Assembly (NCBI GenBank): GCA_900757255.1
Contig: CAAENE010000153.1
Coordinates: forward strand, 1 to 5,482
Source: Clostridia bacterium
GTDB lineage: Bacteria; Bacillota; Clostridia; HGM11514
Direction: 5' to 3'
DNA: 5,482 nucleotides
Shown here: positions 1-4,973 of the stretch, piece by piece
Position numbering within the stretch: position 1 is the stretch's first letter
Layout: every line of letters begins with the position of its first letter
Translations under genes and position numbers: made by a program
The notes under the pieces: model-generated
What the model was told of the DNA's origin: nothing
The model's input: the letters and a program-made list of their open reading frames with translations, nothing else
Databases searched by the model: none

Positions 1-1185
1 CTCGGAAAAGTCGCCGCCCTGCGGGGACACCGCCCCGATAATGGTAACCGAACCGGTTGTTCCATTCAGGTTGCTGGTAACACCGGCACGTTCATAAAAT
101 CCCGCAATACGCGAGGGCAGATAGGCTGGAAACCCTTCCTCAGCCGGCATTTCTTCCAAACGTCCGGAAATTTCACGCAAAGCTTCAGCCCATCTGGAGG
201 TCGAGTCAGCCATAATAGCGACGTTGTAGCCCATATCGCGGTAATATTCCGCCAGAGTGATACCGGTATAGATAGAAGCTTCACGGGCCGCTACCGGCAT
301 ATTTGAGGTGTTGGCAATCAATACCGTCCTGTCCATCAAAGAACCGCCCGTCCTCGGGTCAGCCAATTCAGAAAATTCTTCCAAAACCTGGGTCATTTCA
401 TTGCCGCGTTCCCCGCATCCGATATAGACGATAATGTCCGCGTCCGACCATTTTGCAATCTGATGCTGGGTCATAGTCTTTCCCGTACCGAATCCTCCCG
501 GTACAGCCGCCGTTCCGCCCTTTGCAATCGGGAACAGCGTATCGATGACCCTCTGTCCCGTGATAAATGGTTTTACTGCCGCTTTGCGCGAAAGCACCGG
601 CCTTTTTTCCCGAATCGGCCACTGCTGCAGCATTGGGTATTGCGCAATACCGCCTGAATCCAGTTCCACTTTCACCAGCGGTTCGGTAATGGTATACTCC
701 CCGTCCGGAACAATTTCCCGAATGACCCCGGACACATTGGGCGGTATCATGATCTTGTGTATAATCGTGCGGCTTTCCTGGCACTGCCCGATGATACTGC
801 CGCCATGGACCCGGTCTCCGGCTTTTGCTAAAATTGCCACTTTCCACTTTTTCGTTTCATCCAGATTGGTCAGCTTCAGGCCTCTTGATATAAAAGAACC
901 GCTCAGTTCAGCTATTTTATTGAGCGGGCGTTCGATCCCGTCAAAGATATTGGACAAAATACCCGGGGCCAGCTGAACCGAAAAAGGCATACCCGAACCG
1001 CTTACCTTTTCTCCGATGGTAAGACCGGTCGTGCCTTCGTACACCTGTACGACAGCATATTCCTTTTCAATGCCGATAACCTCGCCAATGAGTTCGTCCT
1101 CCCCCACCTTGACCAGCTCCAGCATTTTGAGCTCGTCGCTGGGTTTGACCTTCACAACAGGACCGTTAATCCCATAGATATACAT
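1..1185 (-). CDS. ntpA: V-type ATP synthase catalytic subunit A (3' end beyond window)
   Basis: Catalytic subunit of the V1/A1 head; it binds and hydrolyses (or makes) ATP in alternation with subunit B. The frame is open from an ATG at 1185 to the window edge, giving 395 residues of an expected 580-600, so roughly the C-terminal third is missing. Residues 1-70 form the N-terminal barrel and about 115-190 the extra 'bulge' domain found in A but not in F-type beta. The P-loop PGGFGTGKT spans 229-237 (Lys236, Thr237). The GER motif at 258-260 supplies the catalytic Glu259 and Arg260. The Walker B-like strand is NVAIMADSTSRWAEA from 321 (Asp327). SRIAGFYERAG follows at about 358. These positions sit within two or three residues of the Enterococcus hirae A subunit. 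The start is preceded by GGTGGTG at 7-9 nt and lies 16 bp after the E stop. Subunits B and D are expected next, outside the window. Nothing looks damaged. Confidence 0.97.
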   Translation of the reverse strand, partial: MYIYGINGPVVKVKPSDELKMLELVKVGEDELIGEVIGIEKEYAVVQVYEGTTGLTIGEKVSGSGMPFSVQLAPGILSNIFDGIERPLNKIAELSGSFISRGLKLTNLDETKKWKVAILAKAGDRVHGGSIIGQCQESRTIIHKIMIPPNVSGVIREIVPDGEYTITEPLVKVELDSGGIAQYPMLQQWPIREKRPVLSRKAAVKPFITGQRVIDTLFPIAKGGTAAVPGGFGTGKTMTQHQIAKWSDADIIVYIGCGERGNEMTQVLEEFSELADPRTGGSLMDRTVLIANTSNMPVAAREASIYTGITLAEYYRDMGYNVAIMADSTSRWAEALREISGRLEEMPAEEGFPAYLPSRIAGFYERAGVTSNLNGTTGSVTIIGAVSPQGGDFSE

Positions 1186-1201
1186 TGTGCTTCACCACCA
1201 A

Positions 1202-1789
1202 TCAGTCAATTTGCAGTTCCTTCATCTCAAATAAATACTGCTTCTGTTCGCTTAATTTTTTACTTATTGTTTCGTCAATCAGCGTCTTTTTCTCCCGGTT
1301 CATTGCCATAAATCCGCCGATGATATCCTCTTTGGTCGTTTCAATCTCAAAACTGCCCGCCTCTACCTTGTCTTTATCTGCTTCCCGCACGGTTACCACA
1401 ATACTGCCTTGCCCTAAAAGAGATACCGCGCTGCTGATTTTTCGGTTCAGGTCAGCTTTGTACCGGTCTGTTTCAAGATATACCTGGATTTTTGTCAAAA
1501 CCTCTTTCATAATGCCGTTCACCGCATCCTCCCTCAGAAGAAGCAGGCGGTTTTTGCATTCAGTCATTGTCTTTGAGATTTTTTCATTTTTGTCGTTTCT
1601 GATTTTACTCAGTTCGCTTTGGATCGTATGGTACATTTTTTCTAAAACAGCAAGCTCGTTTTCGTCCACCTTGTGCTGTTTTTCTGTTCTCAGCTTGTTT
1701 ATCTCCCGATTCTTTTGGTCCATAGCGCCCTTAATCACGACATTCAAAAAATTCTCTATTTTTTCATCAATATATTCCAAAAAATCCAC
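1202..1789 (-). CDS. ntpE: V-type ATP synthase peripheral-stalk subunit E
   Basis: Peripheral-stalk (stator) subunit that links the A/B head to membrane subunit I. The 195 residues match the family's usual size of about 190-205. Residues 1 to about 100 are highly charged and lack prolines, as expected for the long helix that pairs with the G/H subunit. Residues from about 105 form the mixed alpha/beta C-terminal domain that binds the top of the head (GSIVVTVREADKDKVEAGSF, then GGFMAMNREKKTLIDETI). Sequence identity is low, as is normal for E, and the call rests on this architecture plus position between F and A. The start is not certain. GTG at 1789 leaves only 6 bp after the F stop, but its G-rich upstream stretch abuts the codon. 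TTG at 1780 (192 residues) has GGTGG 5 nt upstream and may be the true start. There is no ATG before codon 23. No G/H partner gene is visible in the window. Confidence 0.92.
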   Translation of the reverse strand: MDFLEYIDEKIENFLNVVIKGAMDQKNREINKLRTEKQHKVDENELAVLEKMYHTIQSELSKIRNDKNEKISKTMTECKNRLLLLREDAVNGIMKEVLTKIQVYLETDRYKADLNRKISSAVSLLGQGSIVVTVREADKDKVEAGSFEIETTKEDIIGGFMAMNREKKTLIDETISKKLSEQKQYLFEMKELQID

Positions 1790-1795
1790 CCCCTA

Positions 1796-2104
1796 TCAGA
1801 GTTTGACTCCTATTGCGTCCCGGACGTATTTTGTGATGGAATCAGGCTCTCGCCCTGTTCCATGCCTGTCAGGGATCACCACAAGGAGAGGTTCACGGAT
1901 ACTCAGCTTCAGGCCGTTTATCAACTCCGGCACCTTCTGGGACAGCTTTTCTGTAATCAGCAGAATCGCAATATCCTTCCGCTGCAAGCATTGATTGATC
2001 GCGTCCTCGGTCTCCTTTTTTTCATGGACCACCACGCCTTCAATCCCGCACAGCCTAAGGCCAATCTGCGTATCAATATTATCACAAATCACATACATCT
2101 TCAT
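1796..2104 (-). CDS. ntpG: V-type ATP synthase central-stalk subunit F
   Basis: Small central-stalk subunit that binds D and helps form the rotating axle; in the Enterococcus naming F is NtpG. From ATG at 2104 it is 102 residues, the usual family length (about 100-105). It shows the expected CheY-like alternating pattern: strand MYVICDNIDTQIGLRLCGIE at 3-22, helix EDAINQCL, strand DIAILLITEKL at about 44-54, then the PLLVVIPD strand at about 72-79 followed by the typical Gly-rich loop and C-terminal helix. The open frame continues upstream to an ATG at 2188, which would add 28 residues. I reject that start because the extra codons come from a DNA repeat, while GGGAGGG lies 4 nt before the ATG at 2104. 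The gene begins straight after the 432-bp repeat spacer and ends 6 bp before the GTG proposed for E. A small hairpin touches its ribosome binding site. Confidence 0.94.
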   Translation of the reverse strand: MKMYVICDNIDTQIGLRLCGIEGVVVHEKKETEDAINQCLQRKDIAILLITEKLSQKVPELINGLKLSIREPLLVVIPDRHGTGREPDSITKYVRDAIGVKL

Positions 2105-2108
2105 AAAA

Positions 2109-2115
2109 CCCTCCC
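2109..2115 (-). promoter_or_regulatory. Ribosome binding site that fixes the ntpG (subunit F) start
   Basis: On the minus strand GGGAGGG lies 4 nt upstream of the ATG at 2104. It is a near-ideal Shine-Dalgarno sequence and supports the 102-residue form of subunit F over the longer frame from 2188. The 18-nt inverted repeat at 2116-2133 ends exactly where this site begins. Confidence 0.8.
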
Positions 2116-2133
2116 GCTTTTCTGTAGAAAAGC
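2116..2133. repeat. Inverted repeat next to the subunit F ribosome binding site
   Basis: Perfect 8-bp arms (GCTTTTCT and AGAAAAGC) are separated by 2 bp. As RNA the realistic form is a 7-bp stem with a 4-nt loop. It lies at the F-proximal end of tandem-repeat copy 1. The matching place in copy 2 carries a different inverted repeat (2200-2229), so hairpin-forming ability is kept while the sequence differs. It has no following U tract, so it is unlikely to be a terminator. A role in setting F translation or mRNA stability is inference. Confidence 0.6.
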
Positions 2134-2188
2134 TTGGCAAAAGACTTCCAATGTGCGTCGCACCTTTCCCATCAATAAGTACGAACAT
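2116..2188 (-). repeat. Tandem repeat copy 1 (F-proximal), 96-bp period
   Basis: This stretch aligns without gaps to 2212-2284 at an offset of 96 bp. The core at 2153-2180 is identical over 28 nt to 2249-2276. The next 8 nt match at 5 positions and the 37 nt on the other side match at 22. The core contains the short palindrome GTGCG-T-CGCAC (2153-2163). Because 96 is a multiple of three, both copies keep the same reading frame on the minus strand. Copy 1 reads MFVLIDGKGATHIGS and continues in frame into subunit F. I read it as a small dispersed or tandem intergenic repeat, not protein-coding sequence, because copy 2 carries stop codons. Confidence 0.8.
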
Positions 2189-2199
2189 CGTTGCCTATT

Positions 2200-2229
2200 G
2201 CTTCTTGCTCCGCTTTCCGTACAAGAAGC
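2200..2229. repeat. Inverted repeat between the two tandem copies
   Basis: Perfect 8-bp arms, GCTTCTTG at 2200-2207 and CAAGAAGC at 2222-2229, enclose a 14-nt loop. It overlaps the start of repeat copy 2 and can form a stem-loop in the operon mRNA. No U run follows on either strand, so termination is not supported. Confidence 0.6.
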
Positions 2230-2284
2230 TCAGCAAAAAGCTTTCTGCGTGCGTCGCACCTTTCCCATCAATAAGTTAAAACAT
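2212..2284 (-). repeat. Tandem repeat copy 2 (K-proximal), 96-bp period
   Basis: This is the partner of the copy at 2116-2188. The core 2249-2276 is identical over 28 nt and holds the same GTGCG-T-CGCAC palindrome (2249-2259). On the minus strand an ATG at 2284 is followed after one codon by TAA, then an open stretch LIDGKGATHAESFLL... of 26 codons ends in TAG at 2197-2195. The protein-like frame resembles copy 1 but is interrupted, so I treat it as repeat DNA. Similarity to a third unit beyond 2285 is too weak to call. Confidence 0.8.
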
Positions 2285-2357
2285 AGCAGCCTCGTACATA
2301 TGCCATATTGTCCTAAACAGTACCAATACCGGGCGGAAGCCAAGACCCTCAAAGTCT

Positions 2358-2377
2358 GACTGCCCCGCGGAGCGGTC
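2358..2377. repeat. Imperfect GC-rich palindrome
   Basis: The 20-bp stretch is self-complementary at 16 positions around a central CCGCGG. On the plus strand it is followed by GTTTTA, a weak terminator-like look. There is no plus-strand gene to terminate, and the minus-strand transcript has no U tract here. It is probably part of the repeat assembly in this spacer. Confidence 0.4.
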
Positions 2378-2476
2378 GTTTTAGGGAAAAATACTCATCA
2401 TGTACACTCGTCAGCATAAACTTACAAAAAGCCTATCCCTCAACGCCCAGCTTCCCCCGGAGGGCCGTTTAGGGGT

Positions 2477-2497
2477 CTGGGGGAATCGGACCCCCAG
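2477..2497. repeat. Stem-loop with perfect 7-bp G/C-rich arms
   Basis: CTGGGGG at 2477-2483 and CCCCCAG at 2491-2497 enclose a 7-nt loop. It lies about 40 bp downstream of the K stop in the transcript, directly after the 2507-2532 hairpin. No U tract follows. A role in stabilising the 3' end of a processed K message is possible but inferred. Confidence 0.6.
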
Positions 2498-2506
2498 CGG
2501 CTTTTG

Positions 2507-2532
2507 CCAGCTTTTGGCCGGACAAAAGCTGG
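2507..2532. repeat. Perfect 10-bp stem-loop right after the ntpK stop codon
   Basis: CCAGCTTTTG at 2507-2516 and CAAAAGCTGG at 2523-2532 are exact inverted repeats with a 6-nt loop. In the minus-strand transcript the hairpin starts 4 nt after the K stop (TGA at 2539-2537). The sequence that follows (CAAAAGCC) lacks the U run of an intrinsic terminator, and F, E and A must be expressed downstream. It is more likely an mRNA-stability or processing element, or an attenuator allowing partial read-through. That reading is inference. Confidence 0.65.
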
Positions 2533-2536
2533 AGAA

Positions 2537-2971
2537 TCAAACTCTTCCTAAGATGGTGAAGGAGATCAGCAAACCATAAAGAGCAATACCTTCTGCCAGC
2601 GCAACAAAGATGAGCGCCTTACCCATGATTTTTGGATCTTCCGAAATGGCGCCGAGAGCAGCCGAAGAGGCAGCCGCAACAGCGATGCCGGCACCGATGG
2701 CAGCAAGCCCGGTAGAGAGCGCAGCGGCAAGATATGCCCAGCCCGCGCTGGAATTGACCGCCGCTTCAGCTGCTGCAGGTTCTGCAAATACGCCGCCAAA
2801 CGTACATACGGTGGTAACTAACATAATAACCGCAAAAGAGACTAAATTTGTTACAAGCGTCCTTTTAAACGTCTTTTTATCCCGCTTGGAAAATTGAAAT
2901 ACCACAAATGGAATCATAAAACACAAAACCATTGCAATTGAAACAGCAATCATAAAATTCTGATACATCAT
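2537..2971 (-). CDS. ntpK: V-type ATP synthase proteolipid (rotor-ring) subunit K
   Basis: Membrane rotor-ring subunit that carries ions through Vo. It has 144 residues with four hydrophobic segments at about 7-27, 38-63, 79-109 and 118-144. Only the last two form a c-type hairpin: the Gly/Ala-rich helix LAAIGAGIAVAAASSAALGA, the cytoplasmic loop SEDPKIMGK, then LIFVALAEGIALYG with the ion-binding Glu127. The first half is not a c-like duplicate. It has a basic linker (KRDKKTFKR, 29-37), which predicts a cytoplasmic loop, and ends VFA-EPA at 61-66, like a signal-peptidase site. Cleavage there would leave an 81-residue single-hairpin subunit, whereas E. hirae NtpK is a true four-helix duplicate of about 156 residues. 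GGGAGG lies 5 nt before the ATG at 2971; the ATG at 2968 is also possible. It is 44 bp after I and is followed by a strong hairpin. Confidence 0.95.
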   Translation of the reverse strand: MMYQNFMIAVSIAMVLCFMIPFVVFQFSKRDKKTFKRTLVTNLVSFAVIMLVTTVCTFGGVFAEPAAAEAAVNSSAGWAYLAAALSTGLAAIGAGIAVAAASSAALGAISEDPKIMGKALIFVALAEGIALYGLLISFTILGRV

Positions 2972-2976
2972 AAAAA

Positions 2977-2982
2977 CCTCCC
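2977..2982 (-). promoter_or_regulatory. Strong ribosome binding site of ntpK
   Basis: GGGAGG on the minus strand lies 5 nt before the ATG at 2971 and 8 nt before the alternative ATG at 2968. A strong site suits a ring subunit that is needed in about ten copies per enzyme. Confidence 0.7.
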
Positions 2983-3015
2983 AAATTTAATCTTTTTATT
3001 TCAAATGAATTGCTC

Positions 3016-4950
3016 TTAGTCCACCTTTAGCGGGTGAAATTCCTTGCCGTCACCGGCAAAAAACCTTGAGAACAGTTCATAGAACATTAGACGCAATACC
3101 TGAATGCCAACAATCAGGCCTTCCAGGGCAATCACAACGATATTGCCGATGATGCCGACAAGCAATGAGCCCGCACCATGTGTCATTTCCATAAACATCA
3201 TAACGACCATCAGCATTCCGACATGGTTGAGAGCAAACGCCCCGACCCTGACAAAGGAGATCGTATTGGTGATATAGCTTAAAATCACTTCAAACAGTTC
3301 AAAAAAGGTTTCCAAAATATATTCCCCGATATGATGCGGTACCCAGTCCTTCTTTCTTTGGAGAAGCTTTGAGAGCGGCTCTTCCAAAAACATTAGAATC
3401 AAAGGCAGTACCACAAAAATCAGGATAAAAGCAACTGTCAGGACATTTTTCCCGGTCAGGAAAAAGCATACGACAGCGCCTATAATAGACAAATAAAATA
3501 ACAGTCCGGCAACGCCGTTCGGGTCAAACAGCGCCTTGCCGATTTCTTTGTTTTTAATACCGTTGATAATATTGATGACCATAGCGGCTACAATCAAAAC
3601 AACGCCCATTCCAACCGTTGCAATCAGCATAAAGTTCATACTCTGGCTGTTTTCCATCGGGTGTATCACGTAGCTTTTAATCAGCGTTTCATTGCCAAAA
3701 ATACTGCCATACAAAAATCCAAAAATGGTGGAAGGAACACCGGCCAGCATTAAAATCTTGCCAAGGTTCATACCTCTCCATTTCCACATAACCAGCCCGA
3801 CCAGGAACAGGACGACGCCATGCCCCATATCACCGAACATAATACCAAATAGAAGGACGTAAATAACCGACATGAAAACAGTCGGATCAAACTCATTATA
3901 AGCCGGCAGACCGTACATACCGACAAATTCCTCAAACGGCCGGAAAATACGGGGATTTTGCAGAATTGTAGGCGGCTTGACAGCAGGAACCATTTCCGGT
4001 TCTTCTACAACCACCGATATAAAACTATCCTGTTCCAGCCTTTGATTGAGTTTATCAGCGTCAGCCTTTGTCATCCAGCCAACGATGTAAAAAGACTCGT
4101 CGGTATGCGCCGCATATTTGCGGACGTCATAGCTTGCCTGAAGCAGCTTCAGGGTCGAATACGCCTGGGCAAACTCCTGACTGTTATCTTTGAGATGCCG
4201 TTTGATATCCTGATTGATTTTATTGAGCTTTGAGGTCAGGTCAAGCCTTCGTTTTGTCAGCTCCTTGAGGGACTGCTTTGGCACTCCCTTAATTTTATCA
4301 GAAATACGGATACGTTCAAAATACAGGGACGAAAAAACAGAATCCAGCTTTTCCTCATGCTGGACAGGTGCGAAATACATCCCCCAGACATAGTCCGCGT
4401 CCTCCTCTACCGGGATAAACAGGCCGGTCAGATCATTGATATAGGTCTCCAGCTTCTGATAGCTGGAGCGAGGCAGTCTGCCGTACCGGAATTTTACAAA
4501 TTCTAAATGAAACAGCCGGTCCAGTTCAACATCCAGCCCTAACAGATGCCCCAGCTGCTTTTGTAACTCATTGATTTCGGCAAGCTCGTCAGTGACAGAC
4601 TGTTTCTCATTGAGTTCCTGCTGGATTTCATGCTCCAGCCGGCTGAAGAAACGGTCAATATAGGAGACGGCGGTACCGTCCATAATCATATGCAGCAAAA
4701 TTTCACTTTTTTCAAATTTGACATCAGAGCCGCCAACCTGATCTAAAATATCATAAGCGCGCTTTAGGACGGCATCGTAAGGGTTATCCTGTTCAAAATT
4801 GTAAAGCCCTTTCACCGAACTGACCACACTGGTGGCCTGTTCCAGATGGATATTGCCATCAAGGAGATATTTGCCGACAACGCGGTCAAAATCATGAATC
4901 GGGCCTACAATATTGACAAGCCGCATTTTTGCTGTTGACACTGAAATCAC
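3016..4950 (-). CDS. ntpI: V-type ATP synthase membrane subunit I (a-subunit homologue)
   Basis: Stator membrane subunit that supplies the two ion half-channels facing the K ring and anchors the peripheral stalks. The 644 residues are within the usual range (about 620-680). Residues 1 to about 325 form the cytoplasmic arm, with a charged coiled-coil stretch at about 95-140 and another at about 225-260. From about 326 comes the conserved entry PPTILQNPRIFRPFEEFVGMYGLPAYNEFDPT, broken here as PPTILQNPRI and RPFEEFVGMYGLP, then VLLFGIMFGDMGHG at 366-378 and seven to eight membrane helices. The two essential arginines are present: Arg568 in SFVRVGAFALNH and Arg620 in GIQVLRLMFYELFSRFF, matching E. 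hirae Arg573 and Arg629. The start is GTG at 4950, with AGAAGG 6 nt upstream. An in-frame GTG at 4941 and ATG at 4926 fit less well. It follows C by 23 bp and precedes K by 44 bp. Confidence 0.97.
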   Translation of the reverse strand: MISVSTAKMRLVNIVGPIHDFDRVVGKYLLDGNIHLEQATSVVSSVKGLYNFEQDNPYDAVLKRAYDILDQVGGSDVKFEKSEILLHMIMDGTAVSYIDRFFSRLEHEIQQELNEKQSVTDELAEINELQKQLGHLLGLDVELDRLFHLEFVKFRYGRLPRSSYQKLETYINDLTGLFIPVEEDADYVWGMYFAPVQHEEKLDSVFSSLYFERIRISDKIKGVPKQSLKELTKRRLDLTSKLNKINQDIKRHLKDNSQEFAQAYSTLKLLQASYDVRKYAAHTDESFYIVGWMTKADADKLNQRLEQDSFISVVVEEPEMVPAVKPPTILQNPRIFRPFEEFVGMYGLPAYNEFDPTVFMSVIYVLLFGIMFGDMGHGVVLFLVGLVMWKWRGMNLGKILMLAGVPSTIFGFLYGSIFGNETLIKSYVIHPMENSQSMNFMLIATVGMGVVLIVAAMVINIINGIKNKEIGKALFDPNGVAGLLFYLSIIGAVVCFFLTGKNVLTVAFILIFVVLPLILMFLEEPLSKLLQRKKDWVPHHIGEYILETFFELFEVILSYITNTISFVRVGAFALNHVGMLMVVMMFMEMTHGAGSLLVGIIGNIVVIALEGLIVGIQVLRLMFYELFSRFFAGDGKEFHPLKVD

Positions 4951-4973
4951 CCCAATCCTTCTTTTTTCTGATG

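Larger units (their letters stand above)
2105..2536 (-). other. Gene-free, repeat- and hairpin-rich spacer between ntpK and ntpG
   Basis: This 432-bp stretch separates K from F in an otherwise tightly packed operon. From the K side it holds a strong hairpin (2507-2532), a second hairpin (2477-2497), a bulged stem (about 2442-2470), an imperfect GC-rich palindrome (2358-2377) and two copies of a 96-bp repeat (2116-2284). Only short or interrupted frames occur and none has both a good ribosome binding site and a recognisable protein. No convincing promoter or intrinsic terminator is seen. The composite looks like REP/MITE-type intergenic repeats that have accumulated at this site. Confidence 0.75.

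Noticed and set aside
398..847. 149-codon minus-strand frame
   Set aside because: It is an out-of-frame shadow of subunit A, whose true frame is open from 1185 to the window edge with all ATPase motifs.
1185..1994. 269-codon open frame on the plus strand
   Set aside because: It is antisense to E and F, is rich in Ser/Phe/Ile as expected from the reverse of charged coiled-coil codons, and has no recognisable domain.
2195..2284. Small protein encoded by repeat copy 2 on the minus strand
   Set aside because: The ATG at 2284 is followed by TAA after one codon, the remaining 26-codon stretch has no good start or ribosome binding site, and the same sequence recurs as a DNA repeat.
2116..2284. CRISPR array
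   Set aside because: There are only two copies at a 96-bp spacing, the sequence between the cores is itself partly repeated, and no cas gene is present.
1673..2359. 228-codon plus-strand frame crossing E, F and the repeats
   Set aside because: It reads antisense through F and both repeat copies. The repeated FPINK-type peptide in it is only the reverse strand of the 28-nt core.
2399..2427. Possible sigma-70-type promoter on the minus strand (TTGTAA, 17 bp, TACATG)
   Set aside because: The -35 matches consensus at 4 of 6 positions and the -10 at only 3 of 6, so it is no better than chance in this AT-richer stretch. Transcript start mapping would decide.
2507..2532. Intrinsic terminator after ntpK
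   Set aside because: The stem is strong but no U tract follows on either strand, and essential operon genes lie downstream.
2105..2536. Insertion sequence or transposase remnant
   Set aside because: No transposase-like frame, no clear terminal inverted repeats bounding the whole spacer, and no target-site duplication could be seen.
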